This document shows positions 10,459-19,374 of a stretch of DNA of 64,000 nt, piece by piece. The notes beneath the pieces were generated by a model. The model was not told where the DNA came from. It worked only from the letters and a program-made list of their open reading frames with translations, and did no database searches. Made by a program: the position numbers and the translations under genes. This stretch comes from Planctomycetota bacterium (lineage in GTDB: Bacteria; Planctomycetota; Planctomycetia; Pirellulales; Pirellulaceae): assembly GCA_963204915.1 (NCBI GenBank), contig CAUJHS010000109.1, positions 1 to 64,000 of the forward strand, read 5' to 3'. The first letter of the stretch is position 1; each line of letters opens with the position of its first letter.

Positions 10459-13400
10459 ATGATGGAACTTGACCTGGAGCCCGCCTCCCTGCACCAGCAC
10501 TCTTTTAAGGGCCCCGCCAGCGGCGCGCTTGGCTTGCGAATTTGCGGCGGCGAGTACGATGGCCGCATCGTGCGACTCGTTTCGCGCAAATGCACAATCG
10601 GTTCTTCCCGACAATGCACCCTGCGACTCGTTGCCCGTGGCGTGGAGCCATTCCATTGCCTGATCGTGCGTGGAATGCACGGCATGGCGATACGTCGCTG
10701 GTCGCGCGAAACCCGCCTCAACGGAAGAATGTTTCTCGATTCTCCCCTCCACGTGGGAGATCGCGTCGGCATCGGCTCGCTGGAGCTCGAAGTCGTCGAA
10801 GGTTCGTACCCTCCAACTGAGCCTGCGGTCGACGCCCCACCGCTCGGGTCTACCGAGTTAGACGAATTACGCGTCCGGATCGCCGCGTTGCATGAACAAC
10901 TCGTCCAGCAAACGCAAACCCTGGCGGAAGAACGATCCCGGAACGAGGACCTTGCTTCGCAATCGTCGCGTCAGGCGCATCAACACGAGGAAGCACAACA
11001 AACGATTGAACAGCTCCGGCGATTGCATGACGAAGCGAATCAGCGTCTCGCGAACCTACAGAACGAGCAAACCGCATCGCTCCAGCAGTGGCAAATAGAG
11101 CGCGCCGAGCTGGAAACGCAACTTGACTTGCTCCGTAACCAAGCCGCAGAAGCGCTGTCCAAGCTGGCGGACCAAGTCGCTGGCGAGAAAGCCCAAGCCG
11201 AGGAAACAGCGAAACGGCGTGAAACGTGGGAAGCGACCCATGCCCAATTGAACTCCGAACTGGCCGAGGTTCGCCAAGCGTGGGACAACGAGCGCCTCGC
11301 TTTGCAGGAGCAGTTGCGCGCGCTTCGTGAAGAGCACGACGCACAAACATCGCTGCTGCACGCCCTTCAAACCCAAGTGTCCCCGGCAGCGCCGCCCGCC
11401 GAACCAACCGTTTCGGCCGAAGTGTGGGAGAACGAGCGCCGGACCTTCGAGGAACAGCTCAACACCGCACGCCAAGATGCGGAATGGGCGAATCAATGCG
11501 CCGCGCAGTGGGAACAAATCGCCGCCTCGCGAATTCCTCAAGAGGACCTTGCGCGGGAACGGCAGGTATGGGAAGAAAAGCTCGCGACGCTCGAACGCCA
11601 ATTAACGGAAACTCAGCACGAACGCGAAACCGAGCAAGCGGCATGGTCCGTCCAGTCGGAATCGTTGCAAGCCCAAGTGCACGCTTTGGAGTCACAAGCT
11701 GCCGACTTGAACCGGCAGATTTCCGAAGCGGTATCGCCTGCCGACGTGGCCGCCCAGCGCGAAGCATGGGAAGCGGAGCGACGCGCTTTGGAAGCTCAAG
11801 CGAGCCAGCGAGACGACCTCACTGCCGCCGGGCAACGCGGGGACGAGCAAACCGCGCTCTTGGAAAGCGAACTTCAACAAACGCGGCAATTGCTGGAAGA
11901 AACCCGTCGGCAACTCGACCACGAAAGGTTAGTGCTCCAACAACGGTCGGAGGAATGGGAGGCGGCATTGGCCGAGCAACACGCGCGTGCAAGCCAGCTT
12001 CTCACGGAGTTGGAGACGCTGCAAATGCAGCGCGCTGCAGAATCTTCGCAAGCCGTAGCCGAACTCCAGGAGCAAACCGCTCAAATCGAAACGCGGCAGC
12101 GCGAGTTAGAACAAGCCCAACAAGTGCTTGCCGAACGCCATACGCAACTCGACCGGCAAGCCGACGAAACGGCCCAGCGCGCGGCGGATTGCGACGCGCG
12201 AGACGCAGCGATTGCGCAACAAACGGCGGAGCTCGAACAGCGCGCCGCCGTAATTCAAACGCGTTGGGCGGAACTTAACCGAAAGCTTGAAGAACAGGCT
12301 GCCAATGAAGCCATCCCGCGGCAGGAAGAGGACGCCCTGCAGGCGTTACGGGAACAGCACGAACGTGAGATCGCCCAGGCCAAGATCGAAGCCTACCAGC
12401 AAGCCGCCGAGTTGGAGGCGCAGCGGCGCGAGTTAGAGCAATTGCGATTTGAACTGGACGAGCGGCGCGCGGATCTGGATCGGCAAGCCGAACAATTAGC
12501 GTACCGCGCCGCCGAACTGGAAGCCCAGATTGCGGAAATCAAACCTCCCAGCGCCGCGTTCGAATCGCGCGACGACCATAAGGCCGACTCGCTTGCTCCG
12601 TTGAATCTTGCCAGCGAACCAGAGTTCGAGTCTGGCGAAGCAGCGCCCGTGGGTTCATCCCAATCGAGCTTTCCTGCCGAGTGGTTTCGGGAAGCGGCGC
12701 CATTGTCCGATGAGCCAATCGTCGCAAGTGAGAGCGAATACACGCCAACGTTACGGTTACCGCGGCGGGACGAGGCGCCGCTGGAATCGCTCGCCTTGGA
12801 ATCGCCCAGCCTCGCCGTTTCCCAACCGTCGGCGCCGGTGGAAAACAGCGCGGCGGCCATTCTTTCTCGCATGGGGCTCACGCCGAACTGGGACGACGAA
12901 GTTGAAGCGCCCGCCGAAGAAGTGGAACGTACGTATGTGACACCCTCGGCCGCCGCGGGAGCGGCCATGGCGGCGGGCAACACGCCGAGCCCGCACGCAG
13001 CCGAGGATGAAGGAGAATCGATCGAAGACTACATGGCGAGGTTGCTGCAGCGCGTGCGCGGTGAAAACACAGGTTCGACTTCGCACACGGCGGTCTCGAT
13101 GACGGGCTCCAACTTGGGCGCGACACGTCCCGTGAATACTGTGGCGAGGACCACCACGACACAACGCGCGACCCCGCGCAACGAGGGCGCGCCGGATCTC
13201 CGGCCGGGCGGTTCGGAAAAGTCGCTCGCGGCGATCTTGGGCGGTCCGGGCTACATCACACCCGAGGAACCGGCTCCGATTCGACCTGAGGAGTTTGTGC
13301 CGCGTTCGCAAGCCCCGGAACGCACCGACCGTCTGGCGGCGATGCGCGACCTGGCGAACACGTCGGCTCGATCGGCCATCGACCGTTACACACAAACCCA

Positions 13401-13683
13401 ATGGTTCACGAAAGCGATCACTAAACTGGCGATGGCCATGGGCAGCGTCGTCGCGGCGACCCTCCTGGGGTGGATGGGTTCGGCGCGACCTTACCTGGCG
13501 TACTCCGTCGCTTTCCTGTTGGCGGCGGCGTCGATCTTCTGGTTCGTTCAAGCGGGCCGCTGTTTTCGTCAGTTCTCGCGATGCCGGCGAGATAAACGTC
13601 GCGAGAATGCCGGGCGAACGACGACTCCGACGACCACCGCGAAAGCCGTCGTGACGCCATCCCGAACGCCTGCGGAAAAGTAA
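10459..13683 (+). CDS. Giant FHA-like / coiled-coil / membrane-anchored protein
   Basis: 1074 residues in three parts. Residues about 18-115 match an FHA beta-sandwich (GGEYDGRIVRLVSRKCTIGS ... RETRLNGRMFLDSPLHVGDRVGIG). However, the phosphothreonine-binding Arg (normally GR) is replaced in TIGSS, and the S-x-x-H motif reads EPFH, so canonical phosphopeptide binding is doubtful. Residues about 130-700 are almost unbroken coiled coil, rich in Gln, Glu, Arg and Ala, with repeated W-E-x-x-L and A-x-R-E-A-W-E-A blocks. A Pro/Ala/Ser-rich linker leads to a short helix (SIEDYMARLLQRVRGE) and two membrane segments near 990-1035 (MAMGSVVAATLLGWMG and YLAYSVAFLLAAASIFWFV). The topology suggests a membrane-tethered cytoplasmic rod, possibly a scaffold. 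No close relative is known to me. It stands alone, convergent with the WYL regulator. Confidence 0.8.
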   Translation: MMELDLEPASLHQHSFKGPASGALGLRICGGEYDGRIVRLVSRKCTIGSSRQCTLRLVARGVEPFHCLIVRGMHGMAIRRWSRETRLNGRMFLDSPLHVGDRVGIGSLELEVVEGSYPPTEPAVDAPPLGSTELDELRVRIAALHEQLVQQTQTLAEERSRNEDLASQSSRQAHQHEEAQQTIEQLRRLHDEANQRLANLQNEQTASLQQWQIERAELETQLDLLRNQAAEALSKLADQVAGEKAQAEETAKRRETWEATHAQLNSELAEVRQAWDNERLALQEQLRALREEHDAQTSLLHALQTQVSPAAPPAEPTVSAEVWENERRTFEEQLNTARQDAEWANQCAAQWEQIAASRIPQEDLARERQVWEEKLATLERQLTETQHERETEQAAWSVQSESLQAQVHALESQAADLNRQISEAVSPADVAAQREAWEAERRALEAQASQRDDLTAAGQRGDEQTALLESELQQTRQLLEETRRQLDHERLVLQQRSEEWEAALAEQHARASQLLTELETLQMQRAAESSQAVAELQEQTAQIETRQRELEQAQQVLAERHTQLDRQADETAQRAADCDARDAAIAQQTAELEQRAAVIQTRWAELNRKLEEQAANEAIPRQEEDALQALREQHEREIAQAKIEAYQQAAELEAQRRELEQLRFELDERRADLDRQAEQLAYRAAELEAQIAEIKPPSAAFESRDDHKADSLAPLNLASEPEFESGEAAPVGSSQSSFPAEWFREAAPLSDEPIVASESEYTPTLRLPRRDEAPLESLALESPSLAVSQPSAPVENSAAAILSRMGLTPNWDDEVEAPAEEVERTYVTPSAAAGAAMAAGNTPSPHAAEDEGESIEDYMARLLQRVRGENTGSTSHTAVSMTGSNLGATRPVNTVARTTTTQRATPRNEGAPDLRPGGSEKSLAAILGGPGYITPEEPAPIRPEEFVPRSQAPERTDRLAAMRDLANTSARSAIDRYTQTQWFTKAITKLAMAMGSVVAATLLGWMGSARPYLAYSVAFLLAAASIFWFVQAGRCFRQFSRCRRDKRRENAGRTTTPTTTAKAVVTPSRTPAEK

Positions 13684-13723
13684 CGCTCGCCGCGAAACTT
13701 CCGATCCGTTTTACCCCCGGCGA

Positions 13724-14761
13724 TTACGAACCGACGTTTTGCCGGGCGGCGCCATAGAGCGACGCGAGTTTCTCGACGATCTCGGCGATAATCTGCCGGC
13801 ACGACTCAGGCTCTAGAATTTCGGCTTCTTCGCCCAGGGCCAGCACCCGCGGAATCACGTCCATATCATGGCCGGCGCGGACTTTCAGAATCACCGCACC
13901 GTCGGCCAAAGGTTCGACTTCCTGATCTTCTTGCCAAGGGTCTTCCATCACCCATCGAGCGGCGCGCGGACTGATGCGAATGCGGAACTCCTGCGTCGAC
14001 TCGCCCGTGAAAATTCCCAGGCCGCGCGACAAGTGTTGTTGCGCGTCAAAACCCTCGGGAGGTTTGAACCATTCGTCGAGCGCGGTGGCCTTGCTAAAGC
14101 GATCGAGTTTGAAGTGGCGAATGCGTCCTTCCCCTTCCGGCGCTTCGCAGGCGGCGGCGATGATGTACAAACTCGACTGGTAGAATACCACGGCGTACGG
14201 CTCGATCTTACGCTTTTGCGGCGTTTCGACCTCGGGCTTCTGGTAGTCGACCTCGACCACGCGATGTTCGAGAATGGCGCGATTAATGGTGCTCAAAATG
14301 CCATGATGGCTCTCATACGATTTGGCCGGCATGCCGCGCACGTACAACACCCGCCGGTACTTTTCGTAATGATTCCAGACCCCTTCAGGCAAGGCTTCTT
14401 TCACTTTGTTCCAGAACGATTCGATGCCTTGCCAGAACGGCGTTCCCGCCAAAGGGTAGAGCAGGTCGCGACTGAGCGAGAGCGCGATCAACTCGGTCGC
14501 TGAAGCGGTGATCGGCGTCGCCTCTTTCGCCTGCGGCCCGAACTTCCAAACTTTGCCCCGGGCCGAGTCATGGCTGGCCACGTCGATGCCGGCGGCCTGC
14601 AGCGCTTCCAGGTCGCGCCGCACGGTGCGAACGTGCAACGAACTGAGGCCGAGTTCGTCAATTAAGTCATCGCGAATTTCTTCCAGCGTTTTTCCGAATC
14701 GCGTACGTTCTAAGATCTGAAGAATCTTGTGCTGGCGAATGAGTTGCTCGTTGCGGGCCAT
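13724..14761 (-). CDS. WYL-domain transcriptional regulator
   Basis: 345 residues. The N-terminus is a DeoR-like winged helix (about 8-75: QHKILQILERTRFGKTLEEI, then VRTVRRDLEALQAAGIDV). The WYL domain covers about 145-250, with RKIEPYAVVFYQSSLYIIAA standing for the R-x-PY ... WYL core, followed by a WCX-like C-terminal extension to 340. WYL proteins sense ligands, often nucleic-acid-derived, and control DNA-repair, phage-defence or metabolic genes. No defence genes are adjacent. A GGAAGGA ribosome site precedes the ATG. It lies downstream of ispD on the same strand with a 117-base gap, so it may be cotranscribed or independent. Confidence 0.9.
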   Translation of the reverse strand: MARNEQLIRQHKILQILERTRFGKTLEEIRDDLIDELGLSSLHVRTVRRDLEALQAAGIDVASHDSARGKVWKFGPQAKEATPITASATELIALSLSRDLLYPLAGTPFWQGIESFWNKVKEALPEGVWNHYEKYRRVLYVRGMPAKSYESHHGILSTINRAILEHRVVEVDYQKPEVETPQKRKIEPYAVVFYQSSLYIIAAACEAPEGEGRIRHFKLDRFSKATALDEWFKPPEGFDAQQHLSRGLGIFTGESTQEFRIRISPRAARWVMEDPWQEDQEVEPLADGAVILKVRAGHDMDVIPRVLALGEEAEILEPESCRQIIAEIVEKLASLYGAARQNVGS

Positions 14762-14878
14762 CGAGGCGTCCTTCCAAGGCGAAATGTCCGCCTATCATCA
14801 TACGCCGCCAAAATTCTCGGACAACGGACCCCGCGGGAAGAAGCACGTGTCTCCGGCGCCGCGCCGCTTCGAAGAAGC

Positions 14879-15613
14879 TTACCGAAACCGCTCGTCGAAC
14901 GGATGCACTGGGCCGAGCGTCTTCGGCTTGGGCATGGCTTTCAGCAAGTACGCGGCAATCTGCAAATCTTCCTTGGTGGTGATTTTCAGATTAATGGGCG
15001 AGCCAGGCACGACCATCACCTTGTGTCCCAGGCGTTCGACCAGTTGGGCGTCGTCGGTCGAGGGCTCTTTGCCGCGCTGGGCATAGGCCTTGAGCAGTAG
15101 CTCGCGCCGGAAGACTTGCGGCGTTTGGGCCTCCCACAAACCCTCACGCGAAACCGTTTCGACGATCGTGTAGTCCGGTGCGACGCGTTTTAATGTTCCC
15201 GCCACAGGAATGGCGAGCATCGCCGCGCCGGTCTTTTCGGCGGCGGCGAACACGCGGTCGACCCATTCATCGGCCAGACACGGGCGCGCCGCATCATGCA
15301 CGGCGATCAGGTCGATGTCGTCGCGTACGCGTTCGAGGGCTTTTTGCACTGAGTCGGTACGCTCGGCCCCGCCTTCGACCACATCGATTCCTAAAATCGC
15401 CACATTGGCGCCGAATTTGGAGTAAAAGTGGTCTTTATCCTCGGGCGAAATGACGAGCACCACTTGCTTGACGTCGTCGCGGTTGACAAACCGTTCGGCC
15501 GAATGCAGCCACACGGCCCGATTGTCGAGCGGAGCGAACGGTTTTTTATAGTTCGCGTCACGAAAACGGCTGCTCTTGCCTGCGGCAGCCAGAATTACGG
15601 CATAACGAGGCAC
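14879..15613 (-). CDS. ispD: 2-C-methyl-D-erythritol 4-phosphate cytidylyltransferase IspD
   Basis: 244 residues, GTG start preceded by AGGGAAA. It transfers CMP from CTP to MEP in the non-mevalonate isoprenoid pathway. The nucleotide-binding loop reads AAAGKSSRF (about 9-17), the substrate segment VHDAARPCL (about 104-112), and the C-terminal part has TQTPQVF-like (EAQTPQVFRR), STDDAQLVERLG and GSPINLKITTKEDL. All are IspD signatures. IspD is often fused or adjacent to IspF; there is no IspF here. An 18-residue tail after the fold is not conserved. Confidence 0.95.
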   Translation of the reverse strand: MPRYAVILAAAGKSSRFRDANYKKPFAPLDNRAVWLHSAERFVNRDDVKQVVLVISPEDKDHFYSKFGANVAILGIDVVEGGAERTDSVQKALERVRDDIDLIAVHDAARPCLADEWVDRVFAAAEKTGAAMLAIPVAGTLKRVAPDYTIVETVSREGLWEAQTPQVFRRELLLKAYAQRGKEPSTDDAQLVERLGHKVMVVPGSPINLKITTKEDLQIAAYLLKAMPKPKTLGPVHPFDERFR

Positions 15614-15740
15614 GGATCCAACTTTCCCTGAAAATGGGTTGATGCGCCAACAACATGGGGCGGGTCGTCTCGCTTGCCTTCGTTATATACGATGAAAACA
15701 AGAACAAGCAAACCACTCCACTGACGCGAGAAAAAACCGT

Positions 15741-16136
15741 ATGACTTCCAAGAAACGCGTGCTGGACGTAGGAAACTGCGGCGTCGATCACGCGGCGATT
15801 CGCCGTTTGATTGAAGGCCGGTTTGAGGCCGAAGTGATTCAGCACCATAGCCAGGCCGAAGCCTTGCGCGCCTTGCAGCAAGAATCGTTCGACCTGGTGC
15901 TGGTGAACCGGAAACTTGACCGCGACTTTAGCGATGGAATCGAACTCATTCACGCGATGCAAGCCGACCCTCAGTTGGCCAAGATTCCCGTCATGTTGAT
16001 TACGAACTACCAAGACCACCAGCAGAAGGCGGTCCAGGCCGGCGCGACGCTAGGGTTTGGCAAAGCCGAACTCCATGATCCGGCAACCCTCGATCGGATT
16101 GCCCAAGTGCTGGAAACTAGCGCTCCTGCACGGTAA
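15741..16136 (+). CDS. Degenerate response-regulator receiver domain protein
   Basis: 131 residues forming a single receiver-like domain and nothing else. The hydrophobic strand pattern of a CheY fold is clear (FDLVLVN, IPVMLITNYQ, GATLGFGK). The phosphoacceptor Asp of DLVLLD is replaced by Asn56 (DLVLVNRKLD), and the N-terminal acidic pair that binds Mg2+ is replaced by GNCG. The switch Thr88 and Lys108 remain. It therefore should not be phosphorylated in the normal way and probably works as a constitutive protein-binding module. It is divergent from ispD. A 16-base sequence spanning the stop codon is duplicated just downstream. Confidence 0.75.
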   Translation: MTSKKRVLDVGNCGVDHAAIRRLIEGRFEAEVIQHHSQAEALRALQQESFDLVLVNRKLDRDFSDGIELIHAMQADPQLAKIPVMLITNYQDHQQKAVQAGATLGFGKAELHDPATLDRIAQVLETSAPAR

Positions 16137-16158
16137 GCGCTACTGCACGGTAAGCGCT
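16126..16158. repeat. 16-base tandem duplication overlapping a stop codon
   Basis: CTGCACGGTAAGCGCT occurs at 16126-16141 and again at 16143-16158, with a single base between. The first copy contains the stop codon (TAA, 16134-16136) of the receiver-like gene. It looks like a small slippage duplication rather than a functional site. Confidence 0.85.
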
Positions 16159-16220
16159 GGGCGAAGGTTGCGCCGCGGCGCCGGAAGCGAACGCCGCACG
16201 TGCGCGGCGTGGGGGCGCCA

Positions 16221-16850
16221 TTATTCTCCCAACAATTCTCGCAAACGGCGAATGGCGCGCAGGTAGCGCATACTGGCGGCAGGTTGCGTCAGGCCAAGGG
16301 CTTGCGCCACTTCTTGGTTGCTCAGTTGCTCGAAGTGCCGCATGATGACCACTTCCCGATCGTTATCTTCCAACTTCTCCAGAGCGTTATGAAAGCGGGC
16401 CGCCAGCTCGCGCATTGTCGCTTCGGCGGCAGGCGTTCGCTCCGGGTCGCAAATCTGAGCGGCCAACTCCATGGTGGAGCGGTCATTGGCCGCAGGCGCC
16501 GCTAATCGCTGTTCGCGATCGACGCTGCGTTTGGCCGACGCCCGATGGCGGCGATGCGAGTCGATAATCCGATCGCGCGCGATGTTGCGCAACCACAAAT
16601 GGAACGGCATCGCGGGGTTGGCCAGGTATTCCTCCAAGCGCCGATTGGCGTCGAGCAACGCGTCTTGCACCACATCGCTCACATCAATGCGCCGCTGGAT
16701 TTTCGGATCCAAACGCATTTGAACGAGTCGGCGCAGCGCGTTGCGGTGACGCTCCATCAGCCGGTTGATCGCCTCACGATCCCCCTGCCGCGCCGCGTTT
16801 AAGAGTTCTTGCGTCTGTTCCTCTTCGGGCCACATGGGCAATCGTGACAT
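16221..16850 (-). CDS. ECF-type sigma-70 family RNA polymerase sigma factor
   Basis: 209 residues. Region 2 runs from about 25 to 105 (LMERHRNALRRLVQMRLD, IDVSDVVQDALLDANRRL, PFHLWLRNIARDRIIDSHRR) and region 4 from about 150 to 206 (LEKLEDNDREVVIMRHFEQL, SNQEVAQALGLTQPAASMRY). No sigma 1, 3 or anti-sigma gene lies next to it. The MRLDPKIQRRIDVSDVVQ wording is typical of the planctomycete ECF groups with no linked anti-sigma. It would direct polymerase to an alternative promoter set; targets cannot be inferred. It is convergent with the pseudo-receiver gene. Confidence 0.93.
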   Translation of the reverse strand: MSRLPMWPEEEQTQELLNAARQGDREAINRLMERHRNALRRLVQMRLDPKIQRRIDVSDVVQDALLDANRRLEEYLANPAMPFHLWLRNIARDRIIDSHRRHRASAKRSVDREQRLAAPAANDRSTMELAAQICDPERTPAAEATMRELAARFHNALEKLEDNDREVVIMRHFEQLSNQEVAQALGLTQPAASMRYLRAIRRLRELLGE

Positions 16851-16955
16851 TCGTCGTTGCTGGTCAGCGCTGCGTTCGTCAAAACGCAGCGGACGATCGC
16901 GCCGCGCGGAAACGCGCCGTAGTTTTCCGCGGCGCGACGCCCCTCACGATTTCGC

Positions 16956-17765
16956 TTAGGCGTGCTTCGGTTGCAGTTCGTCTTTCTCTCTCAGTTTGCG
17001 CAAGCGGAGCCGCATGTTCAACATTTCGACAACCACGCTAAAGGTCATGGCGAAGTAAATGTAACCCTTGGGCACATGCACGCCGCCGCCTTCCGCGGTC
17101 AGCATCACGCCGATCAACACCAGGAAGCTCAACGCGAGCATTTTGATCGTGGGGTGTTTATGGACAAAATGACTAACGCTCTCGGCAAAGATGATCATCA
17201 CGACGATGGCGAGAATCACGGCCACAATCATTACGGGAATTTGGTCGGTCATGCCCACGGCGGTAATGACGGAATCGAGCGAGAAGATGACGTCCATCAA
17301 CGCAATTTGCACCAAGACTCCGGTGAAACTCACCACCTTGTCCGATTGGCCGTGGTTTTCTTCACCTTCCATTTCGCGGTGGATTTCGACCGTCGCTTTC
17401 CAGATCAGGAACAGACCGCCGCCGAGAAGGATTAAGTCGCGAATCGAGACATAATCGACCTCTTTATGTTCGAGCAACCACTCCTCGAACAAGCCAAGCC
17501 GATCGAGCGCGAAAATCGGATCTTGCAGCGATAGCACCCAACTAATCGAAAACAAAAGCGCAATGCGCATAATGAGCGCCAAGCCTAACCCTATCTTCCG
17601 CGCTTGCGGCTGCTGCTCCTTGGGCAGCGCTTGCGTCAGAATGGAAATGAACACAATGTTGTCAATTCCCAGCACAATCTCCATCACGCTGAGGAAGAAC
17701 AGCGCAACCAGGGCGTCGAGCGGATTGCTCAGAACGGCTTGAATCGATTCGGCGATAGCTCCCAT
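16956..17765 (-). CDS. TerC family integral membrane protein
   Basis: 269 residues with seven to nine predicted membrane segments. Diagnostic motifs are SVMEIVLGIDNIVFISIL (about 25-42) and the internally repeated QIALMDVIFSLDSVITAVGM (about 150-169), which supply the paired acidic residues of the TerC fold, and a closing IYFAMTFSVVVEMLNMR. TerC proteins are implicated in metal (manganese, calcium) export associated with protein secretion and in tellurite resistance. A cytoplasmic polar loop (EEWLLEHKEVDY) sits mid-protein. The ATG at 17765 begins directly at the first amphipathic segment; an upstream extension to 17894 would add 43 Pro/Arg-rich residues. It is divergent from cardiolipin synthase. 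Confidence 0.93.
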   Translation of the reverse strand: MGAIAESIQAVLSNPLDALVALFFLSVMEIVLGIDNIVFISILTQALPKEQQPQARKIGLGLALIMRIALLFSISWVLSLQDPIFALDRLGLFEEWLLEHKEVDYVSIRDLILLGGGLFLIWKATVEIHREMEGEENHGQSDKVVSFTGVLVQIALMDVIFSLDSVITAVGMTDQIPVMIVAVILAIVVMIIFAESVSHFVHKHPTIKMLALSFLVLIGVMLTAEGGGVHVPKGYIYFAMTFSVVVEMLNMRLRLRKLREKDELQPKHA

Positions 17766-17836
17766 CGTCGGCGGCTTTATTGGCGAGTAAGGTAAGGGGG
17801 TAAATCCACGAAACGTCTCATCATACTGATTTGCAC

Positions 17837-19291
17837 ATGTGGAGGGAACTCGTCGAACTTTGGCCAACGGTGCTGTTCGTATTGCAAACGGCAATCGCGA
17901 TCGTCGCCACCTGCCATGCCGCCACGCGCAAGCGCGAAGTGCGCGCGGCGATTGGTTGGATCGGCGTGATCTGGCTTTCGCCGTTTTTGGGCGTGGCGCT
18001 GTATTTGATGTTCGGCGTCAACCGGATTCAACGCCGCGCGCAATTGACGCGCGGGCGCACGCCGCGCGCCGCAACCCCCGACCATACAGCGGTTTGCACG
18101 CCAGAACGACTCGGTGACATTTTCGGCGAGGAAGGCCGGCGTCTGGCGCCGCTGGTGCGGTTTGTCGACCGCGTGACCGACGTGCGGCTGCTCGATGGCA
18201 ACCACCTGGAAATGTTGCGCGGCGGCGATGCAGCGTATCCGCGAATGATTGAAGCGATTGACCAGGCCGAACGGTCGGTCTCGCTTTGCACGTTTATCTT
18301 CGAGCGCGACCAAGGCGGCATCATGTTTCTCGAGGCCTTACGCCGGGCCGTCGAGCGAAAGGTCGAAGTGCGCGTGCTCGTCGACGCCGTCGGCTCGCGT
18401 TTCTTTTCGTGGCCTTCCATTTACGGAACCCTGAAGCGCAACGGCATTCGCAGCAAGCGATTTCTGCCCTCGCGACTGCCCTGGCGTTTACCGTATGCGA
18501 ACCTGCGCAATCATCGGAAGATTCTCGTGTGCGACGGACGAGTCGGCTTCACGGGTGGAATGAACATTCGCCGCGAGCACATGCTAAACTCCGGCACGAA
18601 GCACCCGATTGAAGATGTTCATTTTCGGATTTCCGGCCCGGTTGTGGCTCATTTACAAAAAGCGTTCGTGGAGGACTGGGAGTTTTCAACTCACGAACGA
18701 CTCACCGGCGAGGCCTGGTTTCCGAAACTGCAACCGGCAGGGCAGGCCCTGGCGCGGGGCATTGCCGACGGACCCGATGAAAACTTCGAGAAAACACGCA
18801 TGGCGTTCGAAGGCGGCTTGGCGTGCGCGCAAAAGTCGGTGTCCATTGTCACGCCGTACTTTTTGCCCGACCAGTCGCTCATTGCGTCACTCTCGGCCGC
18901 GGCGCTGCGGGGGGTGGATGTCAACATCGTGCTGTCGTTGGCGAACAATCATAAGTCGGTACATTGGGCGTCGATGGCCCAAATGTGGCAGGTGTTGCAA
19001 TGGGGGTGCAAAGTCTGGTTTACCCCGCCGCCGTTCGATCACAGTAAGCTCATCGTCGTCGATGGGATTTGGTGTGTGGTTGGTTCGACCAACTGGGATC
19101 CCCGCAGTTTGCGACTGAATTTTGAATTTAACGTCGAATGTTATGATCTGGACCTGGCCGCTCAGTTAAACCAGTTGGTATCACAAAAGATTCAAAACGC
19201 GAAACAACTCTCCCAGATCGACCTGGACGCCCGACGCTACTTGGCGCAACTGCGCGATGGAGTCGCCCGGCTCGCATCGCCTTACTTGTAG
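17837..19291 (+). CDS. Cardiolipin synthase (phospholipase D type)
   Basis: 484 residues. Two N-terminal membrane helices (about 10-28 and 36-58) anchor two PLD catalytic repeats: H-x-K-x4-D as [16 protein letters not shown] (about residue 226) and [18 protein letters not shown] (about 402). The length and TM-TM-PLD-PLD order match ClsA-type enzymes, which condense two phosphatidylglycerols into cardiolipin and glycerol at the inner membrane. The ATG at 17837 is preferred over a TTG two codons earlier. The neighbouring genes (TerC, rsgA) give no pathway context, so expression is probably independent. Confidence 0.94.
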   Translation: MWRELVELWPTVLFVLQTAIAIVATCHAATRKREVRAAIGWIGVIWLSPFLGVALYLMFGVNRIQRRAQLTRGRTPRAATPDHTAVCTPERLGDIFGEEGRRLAPLVRFVDRVTDVRLLDGNHLEMLRGGDAAYPRMIEAIDQAERSVSLCTFIFERDQGGIMFLEALRRAVERKVEVRVLVDAVGSRFFSWPSIYGTLKRNGIRSKRFLPSRLPWRLPYANLRNHRKILVCDGRVGFTGGMNIRREHMLNSGTKHPIEDVHFRISGPVVAHLQKAFVEDWEFSTHERLTGEAWFPKLQPAGQALARGIADGPDENFEKTRMAFEGGLACAQKSVSIVTPYFLPDQSLIASLSAAALRGVDVNIVLSLANNHKSVHWASMAQMWQVLQWGCKVWFTPPPFDHSKLIVVDGIWCVVGSTNWDPRSLRLNFEFNVECYDLDLAAQLNQLVSQKIQNAKQLSQIDLDARRYLAQLRDGVARLASPYL

Positions 19292-19374
19292 CGCGGCCTC
19301 CGTCGAGTAGGCGCCTAGGCGCTGTCTGCGATCGTCGCAGCGCCCCAGGGAAGTTACACGGGATACAATGTTGC

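Noticed and set aside
11424-12278. 284-codon Arg/Ala-rich open frame inside the coiled-coil gene
   Set aside because: Out-of-frame reading of a repetitive Gln/Glu/Arg-coding region.
12757-13551. 264-codon open frame antisense to the FHA/coiled-coil gene
   Set aside because: No ribosome site or domain, Arg-rich; shadow of the sense gene.
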